DNA of 33,531 bases from an uncultured Lachnospiraceae bacterium. GTDB lineage: Bacteria; Bacillota; Clostridia; Lachnospirales; Lachnospiraceae. Positions 7,698 to 15,572 of the stretch are shown here, in pieces. Numbering within the stretch: position 1 is the stretch's first letter; each line of letters starts with the position of its first letter. The translations under genes were made by a program, and so were the position numbers. The stretch covers positions 1 to 33,531 of the forward strand of contig CANQBN010000005.1 of assembly GCA_947588855.1 (NCBI GenBank), in the 5' to 3' direction. Below the pieces are notes generated by a model. That model was given only the letters and a program-made list of their open reading frames with translations, searched no databases and was not told where the DNA came from.

Positions 7698-8862
7698 GCT
7701 GCTCTTCCTCCTTCTTCTCGTTGGTATAAATCACATGATATCCGGCTGCTTTCGTCAGCCTGTTCATAATCGCCTGACCCAGATGATCTCTGGCAAAACT
7801 CTCTGAATAGATATAATCGACCTGCAGATCGTCAAACTCCCTCAGCACCGCAAACAGACTATGGGCAATGGTCTCCTGCTGACCGCGGATTCCCAGGCTG
7901 CGGACAATCCCCGCCGGATACTGGTTCTCTGTCTCATCGGTGCAGATAACGCCCACACGGTATCCCTGGGACAGCTTCTCCTGGACCAACCGGTTGATCC
8001 GGCCAATCACCGCCTCGCTGATCGGTTCCGACACAGGTTCTGGAACAGTAAGCTCTGCCGCATACCGCCCCTGCCCCATGCGCCTGGTCCCACCGCCAGC
8101 TTTGTTCTTCCGCTCTTCCACCAGTACAAGCTCTGCCTTGGGAGCATAGTGCCGGTACTTCATACCCGGCGCTTTCGGCCTCACATCCGCCGCCATCGGC
8201 CCTGTGATGGCCGGGTCAATATCCACATGCCCCACGGTTTCTTGAAGCATCTCCATGGTGACGGCGCCTGGCCGCAGAAGAATCGGCACATCTCCCGTCA
8301 CATCTACGATAGTAGACTCCACTCCAATTCCCACTGGGCCGCCGTCCAGAATCATCTCAATCCTTCCGTCCATATCCTGCATCACATGTTCTGCCGTAGT
8401 CGGGCTGGGTCTTCCGGAGCGATTGGCGCTGGGCGCCGCTATAGGCAGTCCTGCCAGAGCAATCAGACGATTAGCCACTGGATCGCTTGGCATCCGAACC
8501 GCTACCGTATCCAGGCCGCCTGTAGTTCCATAAGGCACAATACTGCTCTTGGGGAATATCATGGTCAGCGGTCCCGGCCAGAAGGCATCCATCAGTTTCC
8601 GGGCTGCTTCCGGTACTGACTGAACCAACGGTACAATCTCCTCCGCCGAAGAAATGTGGAGGATCAGCGGATTGTCTGACGGCCGCCCCTTAGCCGCGTA
8701 GATCTTCCGGGCCGCTTCCTCGTCAAGTCCATTGGCTCCCAGACCATAGACTGTCTCCGTGGGAAAGGCCACCAGACCTCCGGCGCACAAAATCTCAGCC
8801 GCCTCAGTCAGCAGACGGTCATCTATGTTATCGTTATCTATTTTTATTACTTTTGTAAGCAT
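7684..8862 (-). CDS. tsaC: L-threonylcarbamoyladenylate synthase (Sua5/YwlC type)
   Basis: This 392-residue protein has the TsaC/YrdC domain (about 15-215; PTETVYGLG, AAKGRPSDNPLILHI, FWPGPLTMIF, SANRSGRPSPTTAEHV). A linker and a C-terminal Sua5 domain (about 255-385; KAPGMKYRHYAPKAELVLV) follow, so it is the long Sua5 form rather than the short TsaC form. It makes threonylcarbamoyl-AMP from Thr, bicarbonate and ATP, the first step of the universal t6A37 tRNA modification. It is the promoter-proximal gene of the long minus-strand operon, with its own sigma-A promoter at 8961-8989. AAAAGGGA lies about 12 nt before the ATG. Confidence 0.95.
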   Translation of the reverse strand: MLTKVIKIDNDNIDDRLLTEAAEILCAGGLVAFPTETVYGLGANGLDEEAARKIYAAKGRPSDNPLILHISSAEEIVPLVQSVPEAARKLMDAFWPGPLTMIFPKSSIVPYGTTGGLDTVAVRMPSDPVANRLIALAGLPIAAPSANRSGRPSPTTAEHVMQDMDGRIEMILDGGPVGIGVESTIVDVTGDVPILLRPGAVTMEMLQETVGHVDIDPAITGPMAADVRPKAPGMKYRHYAPKAELVLVEERKNKAGGGTRRMGQGRYAAELTVPEPVSEPISEAVIGRINRLVQEKLSQGYRVGVICTDETENQYPAGIVRSLGIRGQQETIAHSLFAVLREFDDLQVDYIYSESFARDHLGQAIMNRLTKAAGYHVIYTNEKKEEEQHGRQ

Positions 8863-8960
8863 ATAAATCAGAATCCCTTTTCAAATATGGCCTCTCAGTC
8901 GCCAAATAACCGGCCGCCGGGAAATCCTTCTGCCCGGACCAGGAAACAGCATCTCACAAC

Positions 8961-8989
8961 ATTATACTTCCCACCGGAAAACTGCGCAA
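8961..8989 (-). promoter_or_regulatory. Sigma-A promoter of the tsaC operon
   Basis: On the minus strand a perfect TATAAT (8961-8966) is preceded by TTGCGC (8984-8989) with 17 bp spacing. It would give a leader of about 90 nt before tsaC. It is the only strong promoter I find ahead of the packed genes down to 1521. Confidence 0.75.
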
Positions 8990-9083
8990 GTCCTCTCAGC
9001 GAAATTACAAAACTTCACAATCATGCTTCTATTGCAAAAGCCGCTGGAATAAGCTGATATAAAGACTGTTTCCGAGGTCTTAC

Positions 9084-9866
9084 GTGAAATCCGATTCATC
9101 CTCCAACTTCATAATTTATGCCGTTGAGATTGCCATGGCAATACTTCTGCTGTTCTTCATCTTCAGCCTGTCCCGGCGGGCCGCCGCCATCACTGCAGGT
9201 TCCAAAGACAGCTCTGCCTCCGCGCAGACACGATTCTTCCCAAATTCCGCCCGATCACAGACATCTTCCAATACTCATTTCGGGCAAAGACCTGTTATCG
9301 TCCTGGACAGCGGCCACGGCGGTTTTGACCCGGGCAAAATCGGTATTGACGGCAGTCTGGAAAAGGACATCAATCTTCAAATCGCCCGGCGTGTAAGACA
9401 GTATTTAACGGCCGCTGACGTGGATGTCGTCATGACGCGGGATTCTGATACAAGTCTTTACGGTCCCAACGACAACAACAAAAAAATCGCTGACATGCGA
9501 AACCGCTGTCAGCTGATTAACGAGGCAAATCCTGCTCTTGTGGTCAGTATCCACCAGAACAGCTACCATGAGGAATCCGTGGACGGTGCCCAGGTTTTCT
9601 ATTACCAGAACTCTGAAAACGGAAAACGCCTGGCTGAAATTCTGCAGAGGCGCTTCGATTATGTCCTGGGCGACGCCAATACCCGCACCGCCCGGGCCAA
9701 CGACAGCTATTACCTGCTGCTCCACGTCAAAAGTCCCATCGTCATCGTGGAATGCGGATTCCTGAGCAACCGAGCTGAAGCTGAAAATCTCTCCACAGAA
9801 GAATATCAGGATAAAGTGGCGTGGACCATCCACATGGGAATCATGGAATATCTGAATACTTTATAA
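9084..9866 (+). CDS. cwlD: N-acetylmuramoyl-L-alanine amidase, CwlD-like
   Basis: This 260-residue protein has an uncleaved N-terminal signal anchor (about 9-30) and an Amidase_3 catalytic domain (about 70-258). The zinc and catalytic residues are visible: His78 in DSGHGGFDPG, Glu93 in SLEKDINL, His157 in SIHQN and Glu223 in VECGFLSN. CwlD removes peptides from muramic acid so that PdaA can form muramic delta-lactam in spore cortex; size, anchor and GHGGFDPGK fit this group. The start is GTG at 9084 with GAGGT upstream. It lies alone on the plus strand, divergent from tsaC. The stop is 2 bp from that of the convergent metallophosphoesterase gene. Confidence 0.88.
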   Translation: MKSDSSSNFIIYAVEIAMAILLLFFIFSLSRRAAAITAGSKDSSASAQTRFFPNSARSQTSSNTHFGQRPVIVLDSGHGGFDPGKIGIDGSLEKDINLQIARRVRQYLTAADVDVVMTRDSDTSLYGPNDNNKKIADMRNRCQLINEANPALVVSIHQNSYHEESVDGAQVFYYQNSENGKRLAEILQRRFDYVLGDANTRTARANDSYYLLLHVKSPIVIVECGFLSNRAEAENLSTEEYQDKVAWTIHMGIMEYLNTL

Positions 9867-9868
9867 AT

Positions 9869-11290
9869 TTACTTCTGGAACACATTGTAATCGCACACCG
9901 CGTCTTCGAGAATCTCGTCCAGATACATGCTCTGGATATCCGTTCTGCTATATTCCTTCCACATCTGCCTTGCGGGCGCAGCCTCTGCCCACTCGGCTAT
10001 CTCCACTGCTTTTCCGGCTATGGAGTAACTGTTCATATAAGCATAATACTCTGCCATCATCCGCCGGTCTTCTTCCGTCAGATCTTTACCGGCCAAATTA
10101 CGATATGCTTTTTCAAAATATATACTCTGAAGGAAAGAATCTGCGTATTCCGCAAAATCCTGAAGATTCATATCCGGATCATCTTTCCTCTGCGCCCAGG
10201 CAGTTACATCCACAATCTCCGTATGATAATCAAAGGTATCCTCACCGAAATACTTCAATACGCCATACTGACACGGTGAGATTGCCAGGGAACTCGTAGT
10301 GATTTCCTCAATATCATAAAGCTCCGATTCTCGATAATGCTGAACATGGAGGTGTCCGCTTAAAAACAGTCTCACATCCCAATCTGTCAGCACCTGCTCC
10401 AGCTGCTCGGAATGCTCAATCATACAGTCATTCTGATAGATCCGGCTTTCATCCAAAAGATTATGATGTGCCACGGCAATAACATTACGGTCCTCATTCC
10501 AGGCTGTTTCCAGCCACGTTTCCAACCATTCATACGTTCCCGTACGGATCATACCTCCGACCTTTGCGCCATTCTCATACTGACAGCTGTCCAGCATAAA
10601 TACCCATGTACCGTCAGGCAGCTCATAAACATAGCTTAACGACACAGGATCTCTGCTTATCGCTTCCTCATAACCATATGCTCCATATACTTTTTCAAAC
10701 AACTCCGGACTGGTCGGTTCCGCAGGCATAGTCAAAGCGTCCAGATATTTGGCAGCTTTAGAGTTATTAATATCGTGATTGCCAGGAATAACCATTACAT
10801 CAATACCTGCCCGCTCTACCCGCTCCAGTTTCTGCGCCAAAGCCTCATGGCTGAACAGTTCTCCTTCCAGAGATAGATCCCCAGCCAGTATCAGGGCCTG
10901 CGGATTTCTCTCGATCACCGCATCCAGAAAGGCATCCGTAATCTCCCAGATATAGGAAACCACCTTGCCGTCTCCGGATTCGTTCATAGCATCAAACGCG
11001 ATTCCAAAGTCTGTCAGTTCTTTGGCAAGATAATGGATATCTGAAGCAATAATAATCTCCGGGTTGCTGATATCCTGTTCCTCATCCTGAAGCTCCAGAG
11101 ATTCAATAGTCATATCCTCCGGACTGAAATTCCGGATTTCCGGTCCTGACTGGGTTTCCTCGTCAATCCCTTCATTCACCTGTGTAACTTTCGGTCCTGC
11201 TGCTGATTCCGCCTCCGGTTGATAGTACGCGGAACAACCGACAAGCATCGCAGCTGCCATCAGCAGGAGCGCCGTTGCTCTCTTTTTCAT
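9869..11290 (-). CDS. Calcineurin-like metallophosphoesterase lipoprotein
   Basis: This 473-residue protein starts with a lipoprotein signal (MKKRATALLLMAAAMLVGCS, lipobox Cys19), so it should be anchored outside the membrane. The metallophosphoesterase motifs follow in order: ASDIH (84-86), AGDLSLEG (137-143), PGNHD (170-173), VAHHN and SGHLHVQHY. These bind a dinuclear metal centre that hydrolyses phosphoesters; the substrate is unknown. ATG 11290 is favoured because AAGAGGCAGG precedes it. The upstream ATG 11311 would lie inside the end of the GH18 gene. It follows GH18 directly (13 bp after the GH18 stop), so both probably act at the cell surface. Confidence 0.88.
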   Translation of the reverse strand: MKKRATALLLMAAAMLVGCSAYYQPEAESAAGPKVTQVNEGIDEETQSGPEIRNFSPEDMTIESLELQDEEQDISNPEIIIASDIHYLAKELTDFGIAFDAMNESGDGKVVSYIWEITDAFLDAVIERNPQALILAGDLSLEGELFSHEALAQKLERVERAGIDVMVIPGNHDINNSKAAKYLDALTMPAEPTSPELFEKVYGAYGYEEAISRDPVSLSYVYELPDGTWVFMLDSCQYENGAKVGGMIRTGTYEWLETWLETAWNEDRNVIAVAHHNLLDESRIYQNDCMIEHSEQLEQVLTDWDVRLFLSGHLHVQHYRESELYDIEEITTSSLAISPCQYGVLKYFGEDTFDYHTEIVDVTAWAQRKDDPDMNLQDFAEYADSFLQSIYFEKAYRNLAGKDLTEEDRRMMAEYYAYMNSYSIAGKAVEIAEWAEAAPARQMWKEYSRTDIQSMYLDEILEDAVCDYNVFQK

Positions 11291-11303
11291 ATCAGCCTGC
11301 CTC

Positions 11304-12965
11304 TTAATCATTTACTTTCACAACGTTCCAAATATCTTCCGACTCTAATCCCAGCTTCCAGCAGCCCACTCCTGCCAACTCATATTGATCGATCAGCTGC
11401 ATCTTAAGCTCCAGGGAGCGCTCATCCTCCAACCAGATCTGACTGACAGAATCCTCACTTCGAAGTTCTCCATAATACTGCCCCAGTTCCTCCTGCCAGA
11501 ACAGTTCCACCTGATTTTCTTCTACCCAATCGGCGGCAGCGGCAAGCCCCAATGCGGACGATGTCGTCTGACCGTTCTTTTCCGTCCACACTCTGGTATA
11601 AAACGGAACCGCATTGATCACCTTCCCGGCAGGTACCTCATCCAGCGTGCGCTGGATTCCTCTCTCTACATACGGAAGAGACGCAACCGACCCCGCCTCG
11701 CCTCCGGCGTAATGCTCATCATATCCCATAATAATTACATAATCAGCCACGCGCCCCTGCTCGGCCCGATTATAATTCGCCGTGTAATCAGACGGAACAT
11801 AATTGTCAACCGACAGAATAATTCCGTTCTTCCGACAGTCAACCGACAATTCCCGGATGAACTGAACATAATGAGGCCTCGCCTCCGGCGATATACTTTC
11901 TATATCCAGATTGATTCCGTCAATCCCACAGGCCATCACATCTTCCATCAGACTGGCAATCAGCGCCCGCCTTACGGACGTCTGTGAAAATAAAATTTCG
12001 GAATTCACATCCTCTCCTTTGTTAAAATTATCAAGCACAGCCCACACCTGCATGCCCATCTCATGAGCTCTGGCCACATATTCCGGATCGGCATAAGATT
12101 TATAATGACCGTCATTATCCGTGAGCATAAACCAGGTAGGAGCAATGACGTTCACACCACTAGTATCTGCTATCAACGTCTCCAGCTTTTCATTATCGCG
12201 TTCATCAAAAATCTGGTGCCAAACCAGGCACACTCTCTGTTCAAGAGAAATATTTGAATATTCCGGTTCAACAAAACTGCTGGTCCTGGATTCCTGGGTA
12301 ATCCCTGTTATATGCCTGTTCTGCACATATCCGATATAACCGTTCTCCGTACGTACTTTAGACCACTCTTCCATCGCGTCCAGTATCCGGAAACCGGCTC
12401 CCTTTCCCACTGTCGTCATCACAGGGCTCTTGATTCCTCCCAGAACACGTACATCAGTCTTCCCGTCCGCAAATCCAATCGTCTCTTCGTCCCATAGATC
12501 ATCTATATATATGCGGTTATACCCTCCGTCAGAAAATATCTGACTGCAAATATCCGTATAGTTGGATACCACCCCTACAGACAGATACACTCCGTCTTCC
12601 TCTGCCAGAAGCATCGGGGCGCCGGAATTTCCGACAGTTCTCTTATCCGCATAGACAACCGCATCCGGCAGCGTATATACAAGCATCTTTTCTACATCAT
12701 CCCAGTAAAACTTCTCGTTCAGACGCTCATTCACCCAGTCAATCGGCAGATAAATCTGCCCGTCCCTGGCAATGGCCCTGGGTTCCATAAGTTCATTATT
12801 ATAAAAAATTGCCGTCTCTTCCCCGCTGAGATTCAGTTCTCCTGCCATATCCGCCTGTTCTCTGGTTGGAATATACTGTCCCAGCCACCGATACCCGATT
12901 ACGCCTCCCAATATCAATACCAGCAGCGCAACGACAACAACAACCGGTATCCAAGTTCGTTTCAA
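11304..12965 (-). CDS. Glycoside hydrolase family 18 protein with SH3-like domain
   Basis: The 553 residues begin with a membrane anchor (about 5-27). A copper-amine-oxidase-N-like segment follows (about 50-100; FYNNELMEPRAIARDGQIYLPI), then an SH3-like region (about 170-225) and a GH18 TIM barrel (about 240-550). The GH18 signature is DGINLDIE at 349-356: Asp354 and the acid Glu356 are kept, and the third acidic position is Asn, as in YaaH-type spore proteins. GH18 proteins cleave N-acetylglucosamine glycans such as peptidoglycan or chitin. The start is TTG at 12965 with AGGAGGAG upstream. It is transcribed from 13014-13022 and followed by the metallophosphoesterase gene. Confidence 0.88.
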   Translation of the reverse strand: MKRTWIPVVVVVALLVLILGGVIGYRWLGQYIPTREQADMAGELNLSGEETAIFYNNELMEPRAIARDGQIYLPIDWVNERLNEKFYWDDVEKMLVYTLPDAVVYADKRTVGNSGAPMLLAEEDGVYLSVGVVSNYTDICSQIFSDGGYNRIYIDDLWDEETIGFADGKTDVRVLGGIKSPVMTTVGKGAGFRILDAMEEWSKVRTENGYIGYVQNRHITGITQESRTSSFVEPEYSNISLEQRVCLVWHQIFDERDNEKLETLIADTSGVNVIAPTWFMLTDNDGHYKSYADPEYVARAHEMGMQVWAVLDNFNKGEDVNSEILFSQTSVRRALIASLMEDVMACGIDGINLDIESISPEARPHYVQFIRELSVDCRKNGIILSVDNYVPSDYTANYNRAEQGRVADYVIIMGYDEHYAGGEAGSVASLPYVERGIQRTLDEVPAGKVINAVPFYTRVWTEKNGQTTSSALGLAAAADWVEENQVELFWQEELGQYYGELRSEDSVSQIWLEDERSLELKMQLIDQYELAGVGCWKLGLESEDIWNVVKVND

Positions 12966-13013
12966 AATTGCTCCTCCTGTGTGGCACCATTGTTTTTTCA
13001 GCAGTATGTGTTA

Positions 13014-13022
13014 AGTATATCA
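13014..13022 (-). promoter_or_regulatory. Extended -10 promoter of the GH18 gene
   Basis: The minus strand reads TGATATACT (extended TG-n plus TATACT). No good -35 is found at 16-18 bp, consistent with an extended -10 promoter. It gives the GH18/metallophosphoesterase pair its own start inside the longer minus-strand series. Confidence 0.5.
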
Positions 13023-13126
13023 TATTTTCTTTATCTTTCATCTTAAATTTTCTTTAATTCCCACCCACCCTATGCCCCTGGTTTTGCTGCGGACGGAAAA
13101 TAGCGCTCTCCCGGGGCCCCACACTG

Positions 13127-13351
13127 TCATCGATTGTATACCCGGTCAAACCGTATTTCCTGAAGATTTCCTTCTGCCGCGCCGACATAATCGCACATAT
13201 AGAAAGAACCGTCTTCATTAACCTGGAAGATTTTCTCCCAATCTTCTTCCGTGGGAATCTCCCCATCGATATAAACCGGTATCCCTCTGGCCTCATAACG
13301 GCGGAGGCCGTCCACAAATTGTTTCTGCTCTCTATGTAGGTTTCCTTTCAT
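13127..13351 (-). CDS. Small conserved protein of unknown function
   Basis: A 74-residue soluble protein, if it begins at ATG 13351 (GAGCAGG lies 8 nt upstream). ATG 13372 or ATG 13423 are possible longer starts without ribosome sites. The composition is charged, with YEARGIPVYIDGEIPTEEDW near the middle and a C-terminal GNLQEIRFDRVY. I recall similar small Lachnospiraceae proteins ending in an EIRFDKV-like strand but know no function. It follows the second P-loop-like gene by about 85 bp on the same strand, so it may belong to the kinase module. Confidence 0.6.
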   Translation of the reverse strand: MKGNLHREQKQFVDGLRRYEARGIPVYIDGEIPTEEDWEKIFQVNEDGSFYMCDYVGAAEGNLQEIRFDRVYNR

Positions 13352-13435
13352 AATATATACCTGCTCTTTCATATTTTCTGGAACGGAACTTTTTCTTCCC
13401 GAAGGCAATGCGTGACACATCATTGAAAAAGACCG

Positions 13436-14038
13436 TTACAGAATAGTTCTCATAAACTCCATCACCGGTTCATTGACAGTAAAGGCATCTACTGAAAAAG
13501 GAATCCGTCTCACGGTCGGTCTGCGTCTTTTATTCCACCTTAACCTGGATTCTTCGCTGCCAAAGGCAGCAAGACATAGCCAGCCATTTCTCACGCTCCA
13601 CTCTTCCCATGATTCCGGTTTCCAAAATGCCCCATCCTGCCATTCTGTAAAAGAAACTGTCAAAAACACTCTATGGCAGCGCAGCAGTTCTTCACAGACC
13701 GTCTCCTTCAGGGTTCCGAAATCGATCAGTATCTCTTCATAATCCATATGAAGACAATCCGCAAGAACGCTGCTTGTGGAGTTCGGATAAAAATCCACGT
13801 TCAGTATCCGATACCGGCTCTCCACCGCCGTAAGTCCAGTGCAGACGCTGCCGATTCGAACGAAATCGCCATGATTATTCCATTCAAGAATCGCCGTCTT
13901 TCGTCCGCATCCGCTGCAAAGGTAATTCGCCGCCAACACCAGGAAATGCGTTGTTCCTGTGCTCCGGCCGGCTCCCGCCGCTCCGATAATCCGTTGTTTT
14001 ACGACCGCTTGCTCCATCTTTTTTTGAAACAATTCCAT
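13436..14038 (-). CDS. P-loop-like (MinD/ParA-like) protein with degenerate Walker A
   Basis: This 200-residue protein begins with a ParA/MinD-like beta1-loop-helix: RIIGAAGAGRSTGTTHFLVL (17-35), then GRKTAILEWN. The Walker A lysine is absent: the loop is GRSTGTTH rather than GKT/S. A hydrophobic strand EEILIDFG (about 110-117) sits where Walker B would be. The pattern matches the C-terminal domain of the upstream kinase, so the two look paralogous. The start at 14038 has AGAGGGGCAGG upstream; a longer form from 14065 is possible. The gene overlaps the kinase by 40 bp, implying coupling. Function unknown; nucleotide binding is doubtful. Confidence 0.6.
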   Translation of the reverse strand: MELFQKKMEQAVVKQRIIGAAGAGRSTGTTHFLVLAANYLCSGCGRKTAILEWNNHGDFVRIGSVCTGLTAVESRYRILNVDFYPNSTSSVLADCLHMDYEEILIDFGTLKETVCEELLRCHRVFLTVSFTEWQDGAFWKPESWEEWSVRNGWLCLAAFGSEESRLRWNKRRRPTVRRIPFSVDAFTVNEPVMEFMRTIL

Positions 14039-15381
14039 AACCTGCCCCTCTTCTGCTGCTGGCACAAATTCAGCTGTTTTGAAACAAGTTCTCCGTAAAA
14101 GGAGCTTGCCTCTTCACCGGGCCGGAATGGATTTTCAAACATCGGCGCCCGATAGCTCCGGCCGGCCGCGCCGCCTCCCTCCTTGCGTTTCAACGCGCCG
14201 GGAAGCATAAAATTATAAAGAATGCAAAAATCTTCCTCAATTTGAGTCTGCTTTGCCCACCATTTTCCCTCCTTAACAAGCCAGACAGATGAAATCTCTC
14301 CTGCCGTTTTCTCAAGAGCAGATATGTCCGTTCCGTAATCCCGCACAATAACCGGATACCGGCAGGCCTTCAGGCTGACAGCCTGTCCATAGAGGGGACG
14401 CATGGGCAGTCCAAATATGGTATAAATCCCGTAAGAATCCGGACAAATATCCAAATTAATGGCCATAGTCCGCACGTCGTTGGAATGATTGGCTTCTTCG
14501 TAAAGAGTCAGATAGCCGCTCTGATTCAAAAAAACTGACAAACCGACTGCAAGATGAGTGACACCCACGCCGTGGCGCGTTCCGGCAAGGGCAATGATAA
14601 GAGGTGGTGATTGCGATTGACTTATACACTCTGTATTGGAACAAAGCCGCTGCAGCTCTTCCCTGAGTTCCAAGGCAGAGGCATACCGCTCTTCTCCATG
14701 TTGACGGAGACACTTCCGGATAACCGCCGATAATCTTCCAAATTCATCAGGTACTGGAACCTCCTGTTCTGACCGTCCTGTTAACAGATAACGCATAACA
14801 GCGCCAATTTGATATATATCTGTGTACACACCCAACTGCCCTCTGTGCCGCTGCTCCGGGGCAATATATCCTGGTGTTCCATACCGGCTGGACGCTTCAT
14901 TGGATCCCGTTTCTGTATCTGAATGGTCAAAATCCAGAAGCTTCACCTGTCCATGACAGACGATAAGATTTCTTGGCTGTAAATCCAGATATAATATGGG
15001 AATTTCTTCTGCTGAATGCAGATAATGGATCAGGTCACATATTTGAATGCCGTACTGAATAGCTGTTTCCTGATTCAGAGGACCCCGCTTATTCACAAGG
15101 TCGTAGAGAGAGTCTCCTTCCAGATACTCTTCAATGAGATAACTATACTGCGAATCGTCAAAAACATCATACACAATGGGAATTCCCGGGTGTCTAAGTC
15201 TCTTAAGCAGCAACGCTTCCTTCAGAAACTGCTCATAATCAGACGCTGCTTTAGGGACCTTCTTAATTGCCCTGTACTCCTTAAGCTCCACATGAAGCGC
15301 GAGATACACGGTTCCGCTTCTTCCCCGGCCCAATGCGCGTATTAACTGGTATTTTCCATACAGAATGGTGTCCTTAATCAG
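13999..15381 (-). CDS. Ser/Thr protein kinase fused to a P-loop-like domain, non-ATG start
   Basis: A kinase domain (residues about 10-245 if started at CTG 15381) has the glycine loop LGRGRSGTVYLA, AIKK (Lys40) and APE (174-176), but HRD is YLD and DLKPxN is DLQPRN. DFG is DFD. Asp133, Asn138 and Asp150 are kept. The C-terminal part (about 260-460) opens with LIIALAGTRHGVGVTHLAVG, a MinD/ParA-like loop in which both lysines are lost. No membrane segment is seen. There is no in-frame ATG before the kinase fold. AAGGAGGTGA (15382-15391) directly precedes CTG 15381 and ATT 15378; TTG 15333 would cut off the first strand. The sigma-A promoter lies at 15417-15445. Confidence 0.8.
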   Translation of the reverse strand: MIKDTILYGKYQLIRALGRGRSGTVYLALHVELKEYRAIKKVPKAASDYEQFLKEALLLKRLRHPGIPIVYDVFDDSQYSYLIEEYLEGDSLYDLVNKRGPLNQETAIQYGIQICDLIHYLHSAEEIPILYLDLQPRNLIVCHGQVKLLDFDHSDTETGSNEASSRYGTPGYIAPEQRHRGQLGVYTDIYQIGAVMRYLLTGRSEQEVPVPDEFGRLSAVIRKCLRQHGEERYASALELREELQRLCSNTECISQSQSPPLIIALAGTRHGVGVTHLAVGLSVFLNQSGYLTLYEEANHSNDVRTMAINLDICPDSYGIYTIFGLPMRPLYGQAVSLKACRYPVIVRDYGTDISALEKTAGEISSVWLVKEGKWWAKQTQIEEDFCILYNFMLPGALKRKEGGGAAGRSYRAPMFENPFRPGEEASSFYGELVSKQLNLCQQQKRGRLWNCFKKRWSKRS

Positions 15382-15416
15382 TCACCTCCTTCTTCCAATA
15401 CCACCTCTTATGATTC

Positions 15417-15445
15417 ATTCTAATATATTCAAAGGATTTTCGCAA
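15417..15445 (-). promoter_or_regulatory. Sigma-A promoter of the kinase gene
   Basis: On the minus strand TTGCGA (15440-15445) and TAGAAT (15417-15422) are spaced 17 bp. Transcription would start near 15410, only about 20 nt before the ribosome site at 15382-15391. Confidence 0.65.
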
Positions 15446-15504
15446 CTCACAAAACGAAAAATTCCATAAAATTTTTATAAAAAAAATTACATAGTAATTG
15501 ATAT

Positions 15505-15533
15505 TTGACCGTAACATATAGTATAGTTATATT
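15505..15533 (+). promoter_or_regulatory. Sigma-A promoter of mecA
   Basis: TTGACC (15505-15510) and TATATT (15528-15533) are spaced 17 bp in a very AT-rich stretch. This is divergent from the kinase promoter, about 60 bp away. Confidence 0.65.
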
Positions 15534-15572
15534 AATTAATTTTATTCGTTTTGATAAAAGGAAGTGATTCAT

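Noticed and set aside
9030-9083. Promoter for cwlD with TTGCAA and TGATAT spaced 17 bp, or a sporulation sigma site
   Set aside because: The -10 match is poor and no sigma-E or sigma-G pattern is convincing, so it is not listed as a feature.
15377-15421. A 14-codon upstream frame (MNHKRWYWKKEVTD) ending at the kinase start
   Set aside because: Its ATG lies inside the predicted -10 box of the kinase promoter, so it would not be in the transcript.
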